DNA of 64,000 nt from Megalonaias nervosa (lineage: Eukaryota > Mollusca > Bivalvia > Unionida > Unionidae), in NCBI GenBank assembly GCA_016617855.1, contig JAECUM010003240.1, positions 22,324 to 86,323 on the forward strand. Reading direction: 5' to 3'. Numbering within the stretch: position 1 is the first letter of the stretch; each line of letters begins with the position of its first letter. Below the pieces are notes generated by a model. That model had not been told where the DNA came from. It searched no databases and was given only the letters and a program-made list of their open reading frames with translations. The translations under genes and the position numbers were made by a program. Of this stretch, positions 42,043-56,200 are shown piece by piece.

Positions 42043-43080
42043 GTCACGTTTGCTAAGCCCCAGCTATAGAGTCATGTATAAGCTATAATCTACCTATCTT
42101 GGGAATATTACAGTGGCCTTGTGTTTGATCTCTAAACATTGCCGTGGGGTTAGTGTTTAACTCTTATGCAAGGTTGCCATGACCAGCCAGAGACTGGAAA
42201 CTTGAGTTGGAAAGGTGACCGATTGCATCACATAACAAAGGCTTGCAATATCACACCTATTGTTTAAAGTTTGTTCAAAGATCAAAAGAAAGTACGCGGG
42301 GTGAATGAGGTGTGTTCTTATCCATCCCCACATTGACAGACAGCAAGAGGGGCATTGTCTGCTAAGTTTGATTGGATCAGTCCACAGCGATATCCAATAA
42401 AAAAATTGAGATAGAGGGCATGATTACAATTCAGATGCGAATGATACCTTCCAACTTGTAAAAGGAAATTTAGTATTCGCCTAGGAGGATTGCTGATCAA
42501 TAGGGTTACTCCGAGAAGAAGCCACTCATAATTTGGCGGTAAAACTTAGAGGTAGATTCTAAGGAAAGACAAAGCTTCGAAAGGAAGCTTTTTCGGGGAC
42601 AGAGAACTTCCAGTTCCACTGAGTCCTGAGTCTTCAAGAGGTGGAGACGGAATTGAGACTAACCAAAACAGTCAAAGTCAACAGAAGTCTAGTCTTGGGA
42701 GAGAAGGTGGAGGAGGAGGAAAAGGAGTCTGGAGGAGAAAGTGGAGGAGAAGGAGTATATAGAAAGTCAAAGAAGAGGAGAAGGAATTTGGAGAAAGCCG
42801 GGGGGAAGAGGGGAAGGAATTGGGAGAAATAGGAGAGAGAAAGGATACCATAGATGAGTAGAAATACAAGGACAAGTGGAAATCAATCTCACACTGCTAA
42901 TCAAGTGATGCAGTAGGCTTATTAAAGGGTCGAGCAGAAGGAGTGTAATTGGAAATTTGAATCATTTGATTATTGAATTGTTATTAAATTGTTATTCATT
43001 GAATTTCAATCCATTTTGTATAATTTTTATTTAACCATCTAACCATCGGCAATGCCGATTGGGGGCTCGGAGCTTTACAT
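42043..43080. other. LTR-like block with purine-rich tract
   Basis: About 1 kb that is less AT-rich than its surroundings. It starts TGTCACG and ends ...TTTACA, and contains a G/A-only tract at about 42690-42840, a hairpin atcggcaatgccgat, and AT-rich downstream signals. This resembles a solo LTR, but I found no flanking direct repeat and no primer-binding site. The frame at 42641-42832 is only the purine tract read as Glu/Lys/Gly. Confidence 0.3.
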
Positions 43081-43966
43081 CTATATTTCACTAAATTTAA
43101 CTTCCAACAAAATAGAGCCTGGGTGGGACTTCTTTAGTAGTTTAAATAAAATATTGTGAGCACCCCACCCCGACCATAACAATCCCCACACCCACATAGT
43201 CCACATCAGCCAGGCATTTGCTCTGAATCAGCCATGACCTGGGCTGAATCAGCCTGTAAATTGGGCTGAATAAACATGGTCCAGATCAGCCTAAGCCTGT
43301 TACCAATTATAATACTTATGTTCTGTGAAATTATTGAGGTGTATGAAATTTTCCCATGGATTCTGACACATAAATGTGGCCATTTCAGAGAGTAACTTCC
43401 AGTTGCATGGGTTCAACTAGATGGGCAGAAAATGTTCTAGCATACATGTTGCAACTGGGTCCTCTGTCCTTCTGCTTATGGACTTGTTGAACATCATTTT
43501 GTTTCATGTAAACTATCCAAATGCTTTAGTAATTACAATCTAACCTTTTCAAAGTTATTATTTTGAGAATAGATTGTAATTTGTGCAGATCAAACTGCCC
43601 CCTGCTAGTAAATATTGGAAGGACAGGTCCAGAATAAGTTTTATTAAATAACTTCTCATTCACAAGTCACACATTTAAAAGCCATTCTTTAGTCCATACT
43701 AACTTAGAAAACTGACAAATTTCTTCTAATCAGCTTGAATAAAGTTAAAGAAAGCTGACTTTCATACAAAGAAAACAGTATAACTTGTCTAGAGATAAAA
43801 ATAAAGCCAGTAAACATATTGAAATAAATGTATGTAAGAAATGCTTAATTTGACAAATGTAAGGTTAAGAAAGCAGGATCCTTGTGTAGTACATGTATTA
43901 TACATTAGTGATTATACAGTGAAAATTCTTGATATTATAATATTGAATTTGGGGAATTTCAGGAAG

Positions 43967-44211
43967 ATGGTTGATATACTTGGAGCCAGAGCTGTAATTG
44001 AAAGCCTTCGGTCTGATGTGCGAGATGTACAGTCTGTGATAGTGGATGCATTGTCCAGATGTGGTCCTGTAAAGCGTCCATCCTGGAAGTTCCCTGACAA
44101 AGCGTCATGTGAAGTTGACATCACAGACCTTCTAGAGCTTTATGATTATTCTGATGATGAAGAAGAGAGACAAGTTGCACATATTGCGCTGTATGAATTG
44201 CTTATTGATAG
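43967..44211 (+). CDS. CCDC157: CCDC157 coding exon 1 (residues 1-82)
   Basis: The acceptor is TTTCAG at 43961-43962, four bases before ATG 43967. The donor is GATAG|GTATGT, phase 2. The exon encodes the conserved head including GPVKRPSWKFPD and an acidic DYSDDEEE stretch. An in-frame upstream ATG at 43841 would require reading through the acceptor and is not supported by family alignment. Confidence 0.9.
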
Positions 44212-47200
44212 GTATGTATTAGGTCTCATTTTCAGTTAAAAGAATGGCAGGATTCTTCCCTGGCTGATATGGTCAGTGCTCAAAGAAAATTGTTTTGGAC
44301 ACAGGCCCAGGGCTGGTGGCTAAAAAAAATTACAAGCCCTGCCTCAAATTCCACAGGCCCAGACTGCAATTTTCGTATGCCCAAAATTCCTTCTTTTGTA
44401 ATATTACTTGTAATAAAACATTGTCATTGCTACATTTCAAATAAGAAAAGATAAAAACAAAATCATATTAATTTGACTTCTGTGTTTATCTGGATCTCAA
44501 AATGATTTCACGGAAAGCAATGTTTTGCTCAAGGTCCCGAGGCAAGCCATTATCTAATTGCTCTTACAATGTCCTTCTTGCACATTGGATCAATGTTCAT
44601 TAGCATCTGAAGCGTGTCTTGATTATACAGTTAATGTTTGTACTTTTGTTGTTCATAGGTGCCATTTAGTATGTTTAACCATTGTTTCATTACACTAGTG
44701 TAAGCGTGAGCAAGGGACAGCTGAATTATTTTTCATTAAAATTTAAATTGAAATAAAATTTAAATTGAAATAAATTAAACAAGACCATAAAAGATATTTA
44801 CTCATTAAGTTGTTTTGCAAAAATCAGTTTTAGTTGGGCCTTCCTTTTTATCTCAACTCAGCCAAAGGACAGTCAGTTTCTTTTGTCAATGACTCAAAAG
44901 CCATCGTGACTATATTTGATCCAATTATTACTTATAATACCTAAAACAACCAATCCTGTATTTGGCCTAAACTCTCCAGATTGCAACAAAAAAGTAATAA
45001 ATTAACAGCTTGTGCAGACATGCTAACCTTAGTTGTATGCTGCAGCCATGCATCCTTGCACCAGTTCCAACAATTAATGAAACAGTTCTGGGATCCACAA
45101 GACTGGTTCTAGCTTGTTTCTTGCACATACATAAACAAAACAGTATTTTAGAAACACGTGTGAGTACTAGCTATAGTAACCCACGCAATCTGTTCCCAAT
45201 TCATAAATCACATACCTCGCTTTGAACACAAAGTTTGCAGCTTTCAACAGAAGTATGATAAGTAGATGATCCAGAGATCTCTCTAGGATTATAAAACTAG
45301 GAGTCCAGGACTCCCGTTTTGGTAAAAATATAAGTACCACTAGCAAAAGTTGCAGTCTTCTCCCAGAAAACTAGATTAGAATAACTATTGGTTGGCATTG
45401 AGTTTAATTTCTACATGCTTTATAACACTGACATATAGCTCTTGTTTGTCCATCAGAGTGAGACAGAATTTTGTCAATCCAAGGAAAGGTCTTATTCCAA
45501 AACCTAAGCCAGGCATCACACACTTTCTTACAATTGGCTAATGTTCTATCCAAATTATCAGTCATAGCAACTTTAGCACTCTTCTGAATCACATTACAAT
45601 CTTCATCAATTTGCCATTTAACCCCAAAATACTTATCCAAATTTGCGAATGGCATTTTGTCAAAATCTCAACATGTCTTGATTCTGAGATCATGTGCACT
45701 GTATAATCAGCTACAATCAGAAATGAACACAATAATGAAAGCTAAAGATGATTATTTGATGTAGTTTTATAAATGACCACATTTACATCTCTGGGTCTTT
45801 CTGTCTCTGAATTCAATCAATGTACATAGCAGCAAATTTTCCCACCCAGCAGCCAGTCAAAGTCTTTGAACTTACTACCCAGCTATTGCATCATGTTCTT
45901 CTGATATACTCTTATGATGGCAACACGTACATCATGTGTCTGTCAGTCACTGAATTCTGTCATTGTAAATATCAGCACAGCTAACTGATCAACACAAGTG
46001 GCTGAAGCAGGACTGGCAAGTCTTTGAAATTTGCCTCCCACCTATTACGTGCGTACAGAGGACTCCCACCTAAATGATTTTCTGCATCTCAGATAAAAAA
46101 AATTGCATCCAGATGTGCGTGATTGTTTCCAAGATTTCTGTGATCTTTATATGGGTATGGGGATAAGTATTAATAATTTACTGGTCTTTCAACATTTTGA
46201 AAATAAATTTCTCCATATCATCAGTGCATCAAAGTTTTCTCAGCAAATTAGATTTTGTTTTTGATAAGCCTGATGGGTACCTCACTTAGATTACAAGAGG
46301 AGCCCAATCTGAAATTTGAGGGGCCCTGAGTATCGGGCTTTCAAATTTTGTTTTAGCTATGTATGGCTGTTGCACCATACTTCGATCTTGGAGTCCAGCT
46401 GTTGCTATTATTTTGTATAGCTCCTATGCCTAAATCTCTTTGCCACACCACCCTTTTATTGTGAAAAATATTTGTATATTTTGACTATTTGATGAATTAA
46501 TTATGCTTTATTTTATTTAAGATTGGTTATCCCCATATGAGAAGGCAACTAACATGTCACATCTCAAGCAACAAAGTAGCACATGTCATTGATTACAGAT
46601 CAGTGATCTGATCTCCATGAATGAAATTTAGTTTTAAGTTTTTTTCTTTATGAAATCCAAACTATTTATCAATTAACATGTGTATGTTAGTGTCACTAAG
46701 TTAAGTAATACTGTATTCCACACAAAATCCAGCTTATAATTCACATAATTATATAATGGTGATGTCTGCAGTGATGTACAAGGGAAAGGACCATAATGTT
46801 CCAAACTCATGTCATTGCACAATGAACAAGAAAATGAAGAAAATGAAGAATTCCTTAGAGTTTTTTCAATTTTATTATATTCATAGTTAGCTAGAAGTTA
46901 TATATATTTCATCAGTTTGAAGTTTTCCTATGGCATTTGACATGGAATGCATATTAATGTCACTTGCATTCATTAATGGCAAACAATACCTTTTTTGTGC
47001 CAACAGTAAATTAATAATTTACATATTAATAACAAATGATCTGCAGATAAATATGCCTCATTAAGTCAATATTTTTTTTTAAATTCTTTTTTTATCTAAT
47101 CTATGAACTCAGAAGTTTTATGTATTGTTGGTATTATTAATTTATGCTTATTTTAGCACTTGGGTTTAAATTAAACAAAAGCTATATTTTCTTGTGCATC

Positions 47201-50200
47201 TACTGTCACTCAAAATGTATCAGGAGAATCTGTTATGGTTTTGTGTGATTAAAAAGAGATTGCACTGTAAGTAGTAAATATTTTGGCAAAATAACCATCA
47301 GTTGATTAATAATTTGTACCCATAAAAATGAAATTCTTAGGCATGTATAACCGGCTTATATTCTGTATCATATATCTTTATCAAATTGGAAACTGTTTAA
47401 CATGTACAACGAGTCCCTTATGGCTATGCTCAGTGAAGTAATCAGAACCATATTGCACTCACATCCATCAGTCCATCCTTTTGTTATCAAGCTGTTCAAG
47501 AATCTGGTTACACATGATAACTTGAATGGGAACTGTTGACTGTTAATCAGATTTGGTTGTTGTTGTTATAGGGTTTAACGCCATTTTTCAGCACAAGATA
47601 GGCTATACATGGCAGCCAGTATTAATGGTGGAGGAAGAACCCTGGAAAATCCCGGGAAGAACCACCGACCCACGAGAAGCTACTGGCAGGCTTTCTCACG
47701 TACCCACGTTAGCCGAGCCTGGACTCAGATTTGGTATGTAGCTCCTTACCAGTGAGGTCTCGAAATAGTTTGATTTTCAGCCTTCTCTATCGTCATTAAT
47801 TAAGGGTATTATGGTTCCTAATTGCCTGTCTCTCTGACTTTCAATTCCATGGCTTCATTTTCCCAAAGATTGTTGGACTTAAACCAAATTTGGCATGTGG
47901 CTCTCTATTGATCAGACCTTGAATGTTTTTGATTTCTGACCTTTTACACTGACATTTAAAGGAATTATGCCCCCTGGTTGCCAATCCTTCTGACTTTTGG
48001 TTTTTGTATCATAACATTGTGAATGGATTTCAACCAAATTTGTCTTCACATTGATGAGATCATGAATGCTTCAGATTTTCAGCATTTCATGAGATCAGTT
48101 ATGCAAAGTTATTCCTCCTAATTGTCTGTCTTCTAACGCTGGTTTCCACAGCATAATTTTACCAAGGTTTCTTAGATTTCAGAAAAACTTGTCATGGGAC
48201 TTCATATTGATGAGATATCAAATGAGTTTGATTTCCAATGTTCCATGACATCATTTAAAAGAGTTATGCCCCCTAATTGCCCATCATTGTAAGTTTGGTT
48301 CTGCAGCATTTATTTACGATGTATTGTTGGACTTGAACCAAACATGGCATGGAACTTTGTATTAATGAGACCTTGATTGAGTTTAATGCCCAACATTCCA
48401 CATTTAATTATCATCTAAAAATCTTTTGTTCTCTGAGTGCCTGTCTTCATTTGGTTTCTGCGACAGAACTTTACCAAGCAGTGTTGGATTTCAGTAAAAT
48501 CTGTCATGCTAAGACCTCAAAAGAGTATAATTTCATGGATTCCAGATTAGAGGAGTTATGTCCCTGATTGTTTATTCTTCTAACTTTGGTTTCCTGGCAC
48601 AAGTTCCTCCTTTGAAGCATCAGCAAAGCAAACTATAGTGAACCCTTTGTGATTCACCCATTTTTAATAGCTTTGTTACTCTCATGAACTTAGGGAGTTG
48701 ATATAGGCTGTTTTGCAAGGTTGACAAAGTAGACTAATTTAAAGTTTTGTATGTGATGTTTCATATTAATTACATGTCCATTACTTAACAGTATTTGCCG
48801 ACATTGTACTATTCAGCTTGATTACTACTGTGCATACAGTTTCTTACTTTGCAGTTGATGCGATTTTTTTAAGCTCAATATAAAGAAATGATTATATTTA
48901 TTTTCATTGTGTATTTTTATGTGTTTTTTTCTAGGTTGGTTCTACTTCTTCAGTGCACAACTTTATTTGCCAATCAGATTTCAGTGCTGACAAAAGTTGA
49001 TGGAGACAGCAACCTCCATAAAGAGAGTTCAGTTGGTCTGGTTGCTAAACGATACTGGTCCGACCTTGTTAAAATGCAGAGTGCTGTCCAGAAAACAGTG
49101 GCTGATGTAGGTATCAATTCTCAAAAAATAAATGAATGTCCAATGCTTTTACCTATATATCCAAGTAAAAAGGTATGATCCCAACCATTTTGAAATACAG
49201 CTTTTCTGTTCCTCTCTAGCCAGTCAGTTGTTCCTTTAAATTAATTTCCTCAACCAGAGAAAACAGTGCAAACGGATATCATATCATGTTTACCATAGTC
49301 ACCATTACTGTATAAGTGTAGTGTGAGCAGTAATAAGGGTAGCATGAAGTTTGAGATGTTAGTCGAGCTCAAAATAACAATATGATGATACTTGGTGCTG
49401 ATAACTACAGTGTAATGTCAGTGTGGTTGTGTAATTGCATTTACTCTTTTTTCAACTCTCTGGTCTTAAACTAAGTAACAGAAAGGAGTGAAAACTAAGA
49501 AGTTTTGTAAAATTCAACAAACAGTTTATTTCCCTTGAATACAAAGTGAAATGTTAGAAAGAACTTACAGTATTATGGATTAAATCGCTAATAGTTCTAA
49601 AAATTCTATCACAATTTTCAGATATATGAAGTTCCAATTTAATTCCACTGGTATTCCAATGAATTCTGATGTTGGACAGTGTTGATGAGCATGTGGTTTT
49701 AAATGTGCCAGTGGCCTGGATTGTGGTGTTGTGTTAACAGACATTTGACGTATTGCAATAATAAAACCCAAAATATTCTTGTCTAAATTCACTATAATTC
49801 CAAATGAATGTTTCCATCCAAGAATATTATTAAGCACTTTGTAGTTCCAGTGAATAATGATTTTAAAAACTGAACACAGCAATAAAACTAATTCTATTTC
49901 AGATGTTAAGGCAAGAATTAATAATTTTTCAAGAAAACAACATTGATATCAAAAGCTATGACACAATAATAGATCAAGGATGTAGGTCAGTCTCCTTTCT
50001 CAAACATTAAAAGTTGTCAAACAGTTTAGGAATTTCCAAGTCTGGAAAACTGATGTCTAGACTCAGATTCAGATAGACACATTTACCTCCATTAATAATA
50101 ATCTGAATATTCAGTCTATGATCTTAGAGAAATATAAGCTATGTATTATCGTTTTGAGCTTGCAAAACTTTCATTGTGACATCAGAGCATGCGACATTCA

Positions 50201-53200
50201 ATCCAGTTTGTACTGGATCACACCCTTAGGTTGATCTCATCCAAAAATGTCCACATACTTTAGCATTAATTTTTCCATATGTATTTCTTGGGGCATGTAA
50301 ATAACAAACTTCTCAAGGTACATGGATGAATGAGGATCCAGATAAAATTAATAATCACCATTTAAAGGTATATGTAATCAAATTCCAAAAATGACACTCA
50401 TTGCTAAAATAGTACTATCAGTTATATAAGTTTTCTGGAAAGTGCAATAATGAGTGGCATTGGATTTCTACATTTCTAACCATGGATGTACAGGACTTCC
50501 AAGAATGAAACATAATGAAAACTCCTGGCAAAGCAAGTACAATTTTGCAGTACTATCCAGCCACAGAAGTTCATGGTCCTATTATTACATAACAGATCAG
50601 TGTATTATATAGCAGATCATAGCATTATATATCAGATCCTAGTATTAAGTAACAGGTCCTGGTATTATACAACAGATCCTGCCATTATATAACAGATTAA
50701 TGCATTACATAATAGATCATAGTATTATTTGTCAGACCCTGGTATTATATAACAGATCCTTGTATTATATAACAGATCAATGCATTACATAACAGATCAT
50801 AGTATTATATAACAGATTCTGGTATTATATAACAGATCCTGGTATTATATAACAGATACTGGTATTATATAACAGATCATAGTATTATATGTCAGATCCT
50901 AGTATTATATAACAGATCCTGGTATTACATAACAGCTCCTGGTATTATATAACATATCCTGGTATTATATAACAGACTGTTATATAATATGTCAGATATT
51001 AGTATTATATAACAGATCCTGGTATTACATAACAGCTCCTGGTATCATATAACAGATCATAGGGTTATATGTCAGATCCTAGAATTATATAACAGATCCT
51101 GGTATTACATAACAGCTCCTGGTATTATATAACAGATCATAGGGTTATATGTCAGATCCTAGAATTATATAACCGATTTTAATATATAACATATCCTGGA
51201 ATTATATAACAGACTGTAGTATGATATGTCAGATCCTATTTCTATATAACAGATCCTGGTATTATAAAACAGATCCTGGTATTATATCAACAGATTGTAG
51301 TATTATATGTCAGATCCTAGTATCACATAACAGATCTTGGTATTACATAACAGATCCTGGTATTATATAACAGATCATAGTACTATATAACATATTGTGG
51401 TATTATATAACAGAACCTATTGTTATACAACAGATTAAGTGTCATTTCAGTCTTGAGATTTTTCAGTATATTAACTACATTTTATCTATTACAGTGAATA
51501 AAAATTGACTGGGATCTTGACATAAAAATTTCTTATGGATGTAAACTTGATCTCGTGGGTTTGTTAAGGATGAATTACTTTGTAACAAATTAAGATGGAG
51601 TTGATTGACTTTGCTTTGTTTTCATAGTCTGAAGCATGTTTTTAAAGAACTTATTTGTGCTTTTAGAGCAAGCTGCAGAGCAGAAAAATATCTGAGCTTG
51701 AAAACAGCATTAACCAAGTACATCACAACAGAAACGACAACCGACCAAAAACTGCTGGCTTTAGGGGTCTTATCCCACCTAACAGAGCAGAAGCAATGCT
51801 TGGTGTTTGTTTTGACCCAGAAAATCTCCACAAGTACAGTGCTAGTCTTGCCAAAGATGAATACAACAAGTCATGTCAGACAAATGATACAGTTTTTACA
51901 CCATGTGAATCGTGTAGTTATGTTCAAAAATGTTTCCGACAGACTGGGGATACAGTCATCAGTATCTGTCAGTCACAGCAACTGCCATCTTGCCTACAAA
52001 AGTTCCGTCCACTGGTTGCAGACCATGATTGGCTGACAGCAAGTGATATTGCTCGATGGTCAACAGAACAACAAAAAGATATGACTCGAATTAGTAAGCA
52101 TATGGAAAACTTAACTCTTACTGTTAAATCTCTGAAAGAATATGAGGAGAAATGTAAAAAGCTGGAAAAGCGAGTGTCAACTTTTGACAGAGAAATGCAA
52201 CGAGAGAAAGATGAGAGATCAGAAATGCATCATAATTATGAAAGAAAAATTAGGGACATGGAGTCTAACCATGAAAAGAATTTGGAACTTGAAAGACATG
52301 AGAAAGAGATGTTGGAACTGAGTAAAAGCGATCTTGAGAAATTACTGGAAAAACACAAATTTGAATTAGAAGAGAAGCTTCACATCCTGAAAGAACTTGG
52401 TAAGTTTTTCAGGCCTTGATTATCTTTACTAAATTTTCAGTATGAATTAATATTTTGCTGAACATTGAAAGAATTACAGTCAGTTCTGTTTTAAAGATAA
52501 ATTCTGTGAAACAATTACTGGCCATAATAAGGCTCTTTTTTAAACTTCTAAAGCCAGATTATGTAAGAAATAAACCTCATCTGAGTAGTCACCTGTTTTT
52601 TTTAAAGAAGTAATGTTTTTTACTTCCCAGGGTTGGCTGCTTAATTTGATTGTTTCCTTGAGACAAGTTTGACAGTTTCCATAAGACAGGTTTGACTGTT
52701 TCCTTAAGACAATATGGACTGTTTCCTTAAGGCAGTGTTAACAGTTTTCATGAGACAGGATTGACTGTTTCTTTAAGACAGGTTTGACTGTTTCTTTAAG
52801 ACAGGGTTGACTGTTTCTTTAAGATAGGGTTGACTGTTATTGTACTTGTCATGCTTCTTCACTTTAGTATGATGCATGCATAATGAGCTTTGATAAAAAC
52901 TTCCTGTGAACTACATGCAAAAGAGATGAAAATTATTTATTTTCTTCCTGTACATTTCTTGGAAAATTATGTACACTGTACAGGTTTATCAACACAACAT
53001 AGGCTCATGCAATTAAAATTCATAATGTATCAATCACTCTATAATAACCCCCTGATATTTTATATAAAAAGTTTAATATTGATCAGGCATATCTGCATAG
53101 TTTATGGAAAAATATGTGTCATATAATTGCTAGAGAAAACAAAGTGTACACTTGAAGTGGAACTGTCAGAGAACAGGACGAATGCAGAAGAAGTTCAGAG

Positions 53201-56200
53201 ATTAGAGCGTGAGATGTCAGATCTACGCATAAAGCTGGATGATATTTCTGCAAAGATGGAGAGCTCAGCGAAAGAACTTTCTCGAGAACAGGCCAAGAAC
53301 AAAAGTGCATCCAAACATAGCCAGGTAAAAATGCACACAAAATTCAATTATCCATTTTCTACCATTCATATGTTGGTGGAGAATGCTAACTACACTGTAT
53401 AATACCCAGATGTTATATATGTAGCAGGGTTTGAAACGTAACTTTTATATTAACTAGTCAAGCGGACTAACAGGACAAAAGGCATCATTGTTTTTTCCAA
53501 TATTGACAGCAGCTGCATCAGAACCAAATCCAGCAAGTTTACTTTTGTAATCAGGCATTGCAATTGATGCAAATGCATCATCAGTAGCTCCTAAAATCCC
53601 ATCAGCATTAGCTCATGAAACTTCTGTCATACCCAAACATGAAGTGCATATTTGCCCACCCATGGCAGTTCTCACATAAACAACTTCTTGTTCATGGAAC
53701 CCTTTATCAGTGGAACCATCAGTGATAATACTAATAAATGATGCTGATTTAATCTTTTGTTCAAGTTTATTTCTTGCACACTGTGCAATAAATTTTGAAA
53801 ACACTTGTGCCTCTTTGTCATTGACATATGTTTGACCAACATCAATTCCCTTTTTGGCTTCCAAATGGACCATCCACGTATAATCACTAAACAGCCTTCT
53901 CATTTTTTACTAGGGTGTGTACATTCCTAAACAAAACTGACATTCTTCCAACAACTTTTCATTTAGCGTCATGACGATTTTACTTGCAGATGACTGTCCT
54001 TTGGTTTTGATAATTCTCGACTCTTGATCATGCATTTCTGATTGATTTGTGATTTGGTTTCATGGTATACTATTGTTTCCAACCGTAAATTGGAACATCC
54101 AACTACAAATGAGCTCTTTTTTTGTCCTCCATTTTTGAATGCTCTCTGCAGATGCTGCAAAACATGGTATTTACTTTGGAGTTAAGTTAAGCCATGGCTG
54201 ACTGCATTTCCACTTCTCTAGAAAAGTTTAGTTCCTACTTTCTTTATCATACTGTTTGTCGCGTTCCCTTTTGTCCTCGTTATTGTCAGTCTTCAGCCTT
54301 TTGGCCGGATTTTCCACACCTTGTACAAATCGCCACATTGTTCTCTTCACTTTCTTTGTTTAACTATGATCCTGATCAGTGCGATAATAACGCTTTGCAC
54401 ACCATTTGTAATGCTTAATATAAAGCGCCTAGGTGATCTGGATTTACATACGGGAATTACAACAAGTTCAGTAACTAACAATAGCAAGTTATTTGTCCGC
54501 ATTTCTGTTATGGAATTCATTAAAAAATATGAGAAAAGCAAACTTTAAAATAATTACATGCATTCATTTTTTAATAGTCAGGTGGACTTGTATTGGAACA
54601 TATTTATTTGTCTGTGAGGAAACCTATTAGTCACGGACTAATGGATGGACATTAATTTCGAACCCTGTGTATTAAGGATAATGCTAAATTTTGCTTTGTC
54701 AGCTACTTTAGGCTAATTGATTTACTACATTCTGAGTTACCACCTGGTCTCTGTTCAGTAAGAAAAGTTTTATTTACTGTTTGTACATAATTTAGTTTGG
54801 TTCTTTTGAATGTCAGGGGTTTGGTTGGGGTTGCAGATCAAGCAAACTACAGTGTATAGTAAATCCTGTAAAACTTTAGCCCCTGTAAAATTAGAGCACA
54901 GGAAAAAATTTGAAAATATTTTAATTTCATGTATTAATTTAAATTAAATTTTTTTGAAAGAGGAATTTCAAAAGTTGTGAGCATGATTTTTTATCTGCAT
55001 TTCACATATTCAGTACTTTTCTCTTTTCTAACATTAGGACAATAAAATATGGCCCAAGAATTTGTTGTATCCTTTTATTTACCCCTTTTGTGTTGGAATT
55101 GTGGCCTTCCTGGCAAACTCTTTCCACACGAATTTAAACTGTACAAGTCACCCTATCAAATCACTTTTGAAATTAACCCATGTACATGTTTGCTTTCTAG
55201 ACACAGACCTGCCTTTAACTTCCTCTTTTTATATTGTTAAATACTGTTATCATCAACAGTCTTATATACCCCTAATCACACAAAAACACTAGCTGGATAA
55301 AAAAAGCAGCTTTCAAAAATGTTCCCCTTGCTTCGTGTCGTGTTTGAATCATGCCAACCCATGAATTAGGAATTTCGAATTGATATGAAAAGTTATATTT
55401 CAGATAGTTATAAACAGTACTATAATTCAGCTTTGGAGAGGGAAAGAGCTTGAAGATATTTACTTTTAATTTGTTCCCTTAATGAAATATTTTAGAATCA
55501 GTTTGTGTATGTGTGCGACATAGGAAATTTCATTTGGGATATGACTGACTGTGATACCATACCTTTTCTGTTGCTGAGCAAGAATTCTTATTTTGAAATA
55601 TCCCAATCAGATGTCTGAAAACATCTGTACAGTTGCAGAAATTTTATGTTTCCTAGATTGTAACCATCATTTTATATTTTTCCTTACTGGGAGACATCAT
55701 GATCATGCACAGCTTGTCATTGCTTTTTAAGTGCATTTTAAGCAGAGTAAGTAATCAGGTGTTCCACATATTTACATTGCTAAAGAGTTGACATACAGTG
55801 TACTGGTAATGACAGAAACACACAATTTGTGGTTTGAATTGCTTCAATCTAACGCAAGCCAGGGTTGTCTGCAAAGGTATGTTTGGAGACAGATGGTTTA
55901 GCTTAAAGTGCTAAATGACTTTTTGTGATGTCGTTTCTTTCAATGAACTAATTTATGTTTGTAATGACGTATTTCATGGTTTATACTGCAAAGGGAATAT
56001 AGTTTTAAATGTTGTTCAGTTTTCTGATTTGTTGATTGGTGACTTTAGTAAATATGCTGTACAAGATTTATATCCTTAAAACAGAACAGAACTTTAATAT
56101 GATGTGAAACTTGCTAAATATACCAGAATAATGAAGCGCTTTTATTCCAAAACCACCTGTAACTCACACAAATCTATTATAATCAGCCTAATTTTATATG

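Larger units (their letters stand above)
44212..48934. other. CCDC157 intron 1
   Basis: Mostly unremarkable AT-rich intron. A minus-strand frame at 45655-45404 (84 codons, WLRFWNKTFPWIDKILSHSD and several Cys) has protein-like composition but no match I recognise. It may be a transposon relic. Confidence 0.5.

Noticed and set aside
42641..42832. Glu/Gly/Lys-rich small protein
   Set aside because: It is a purine-only low-complexity tract.
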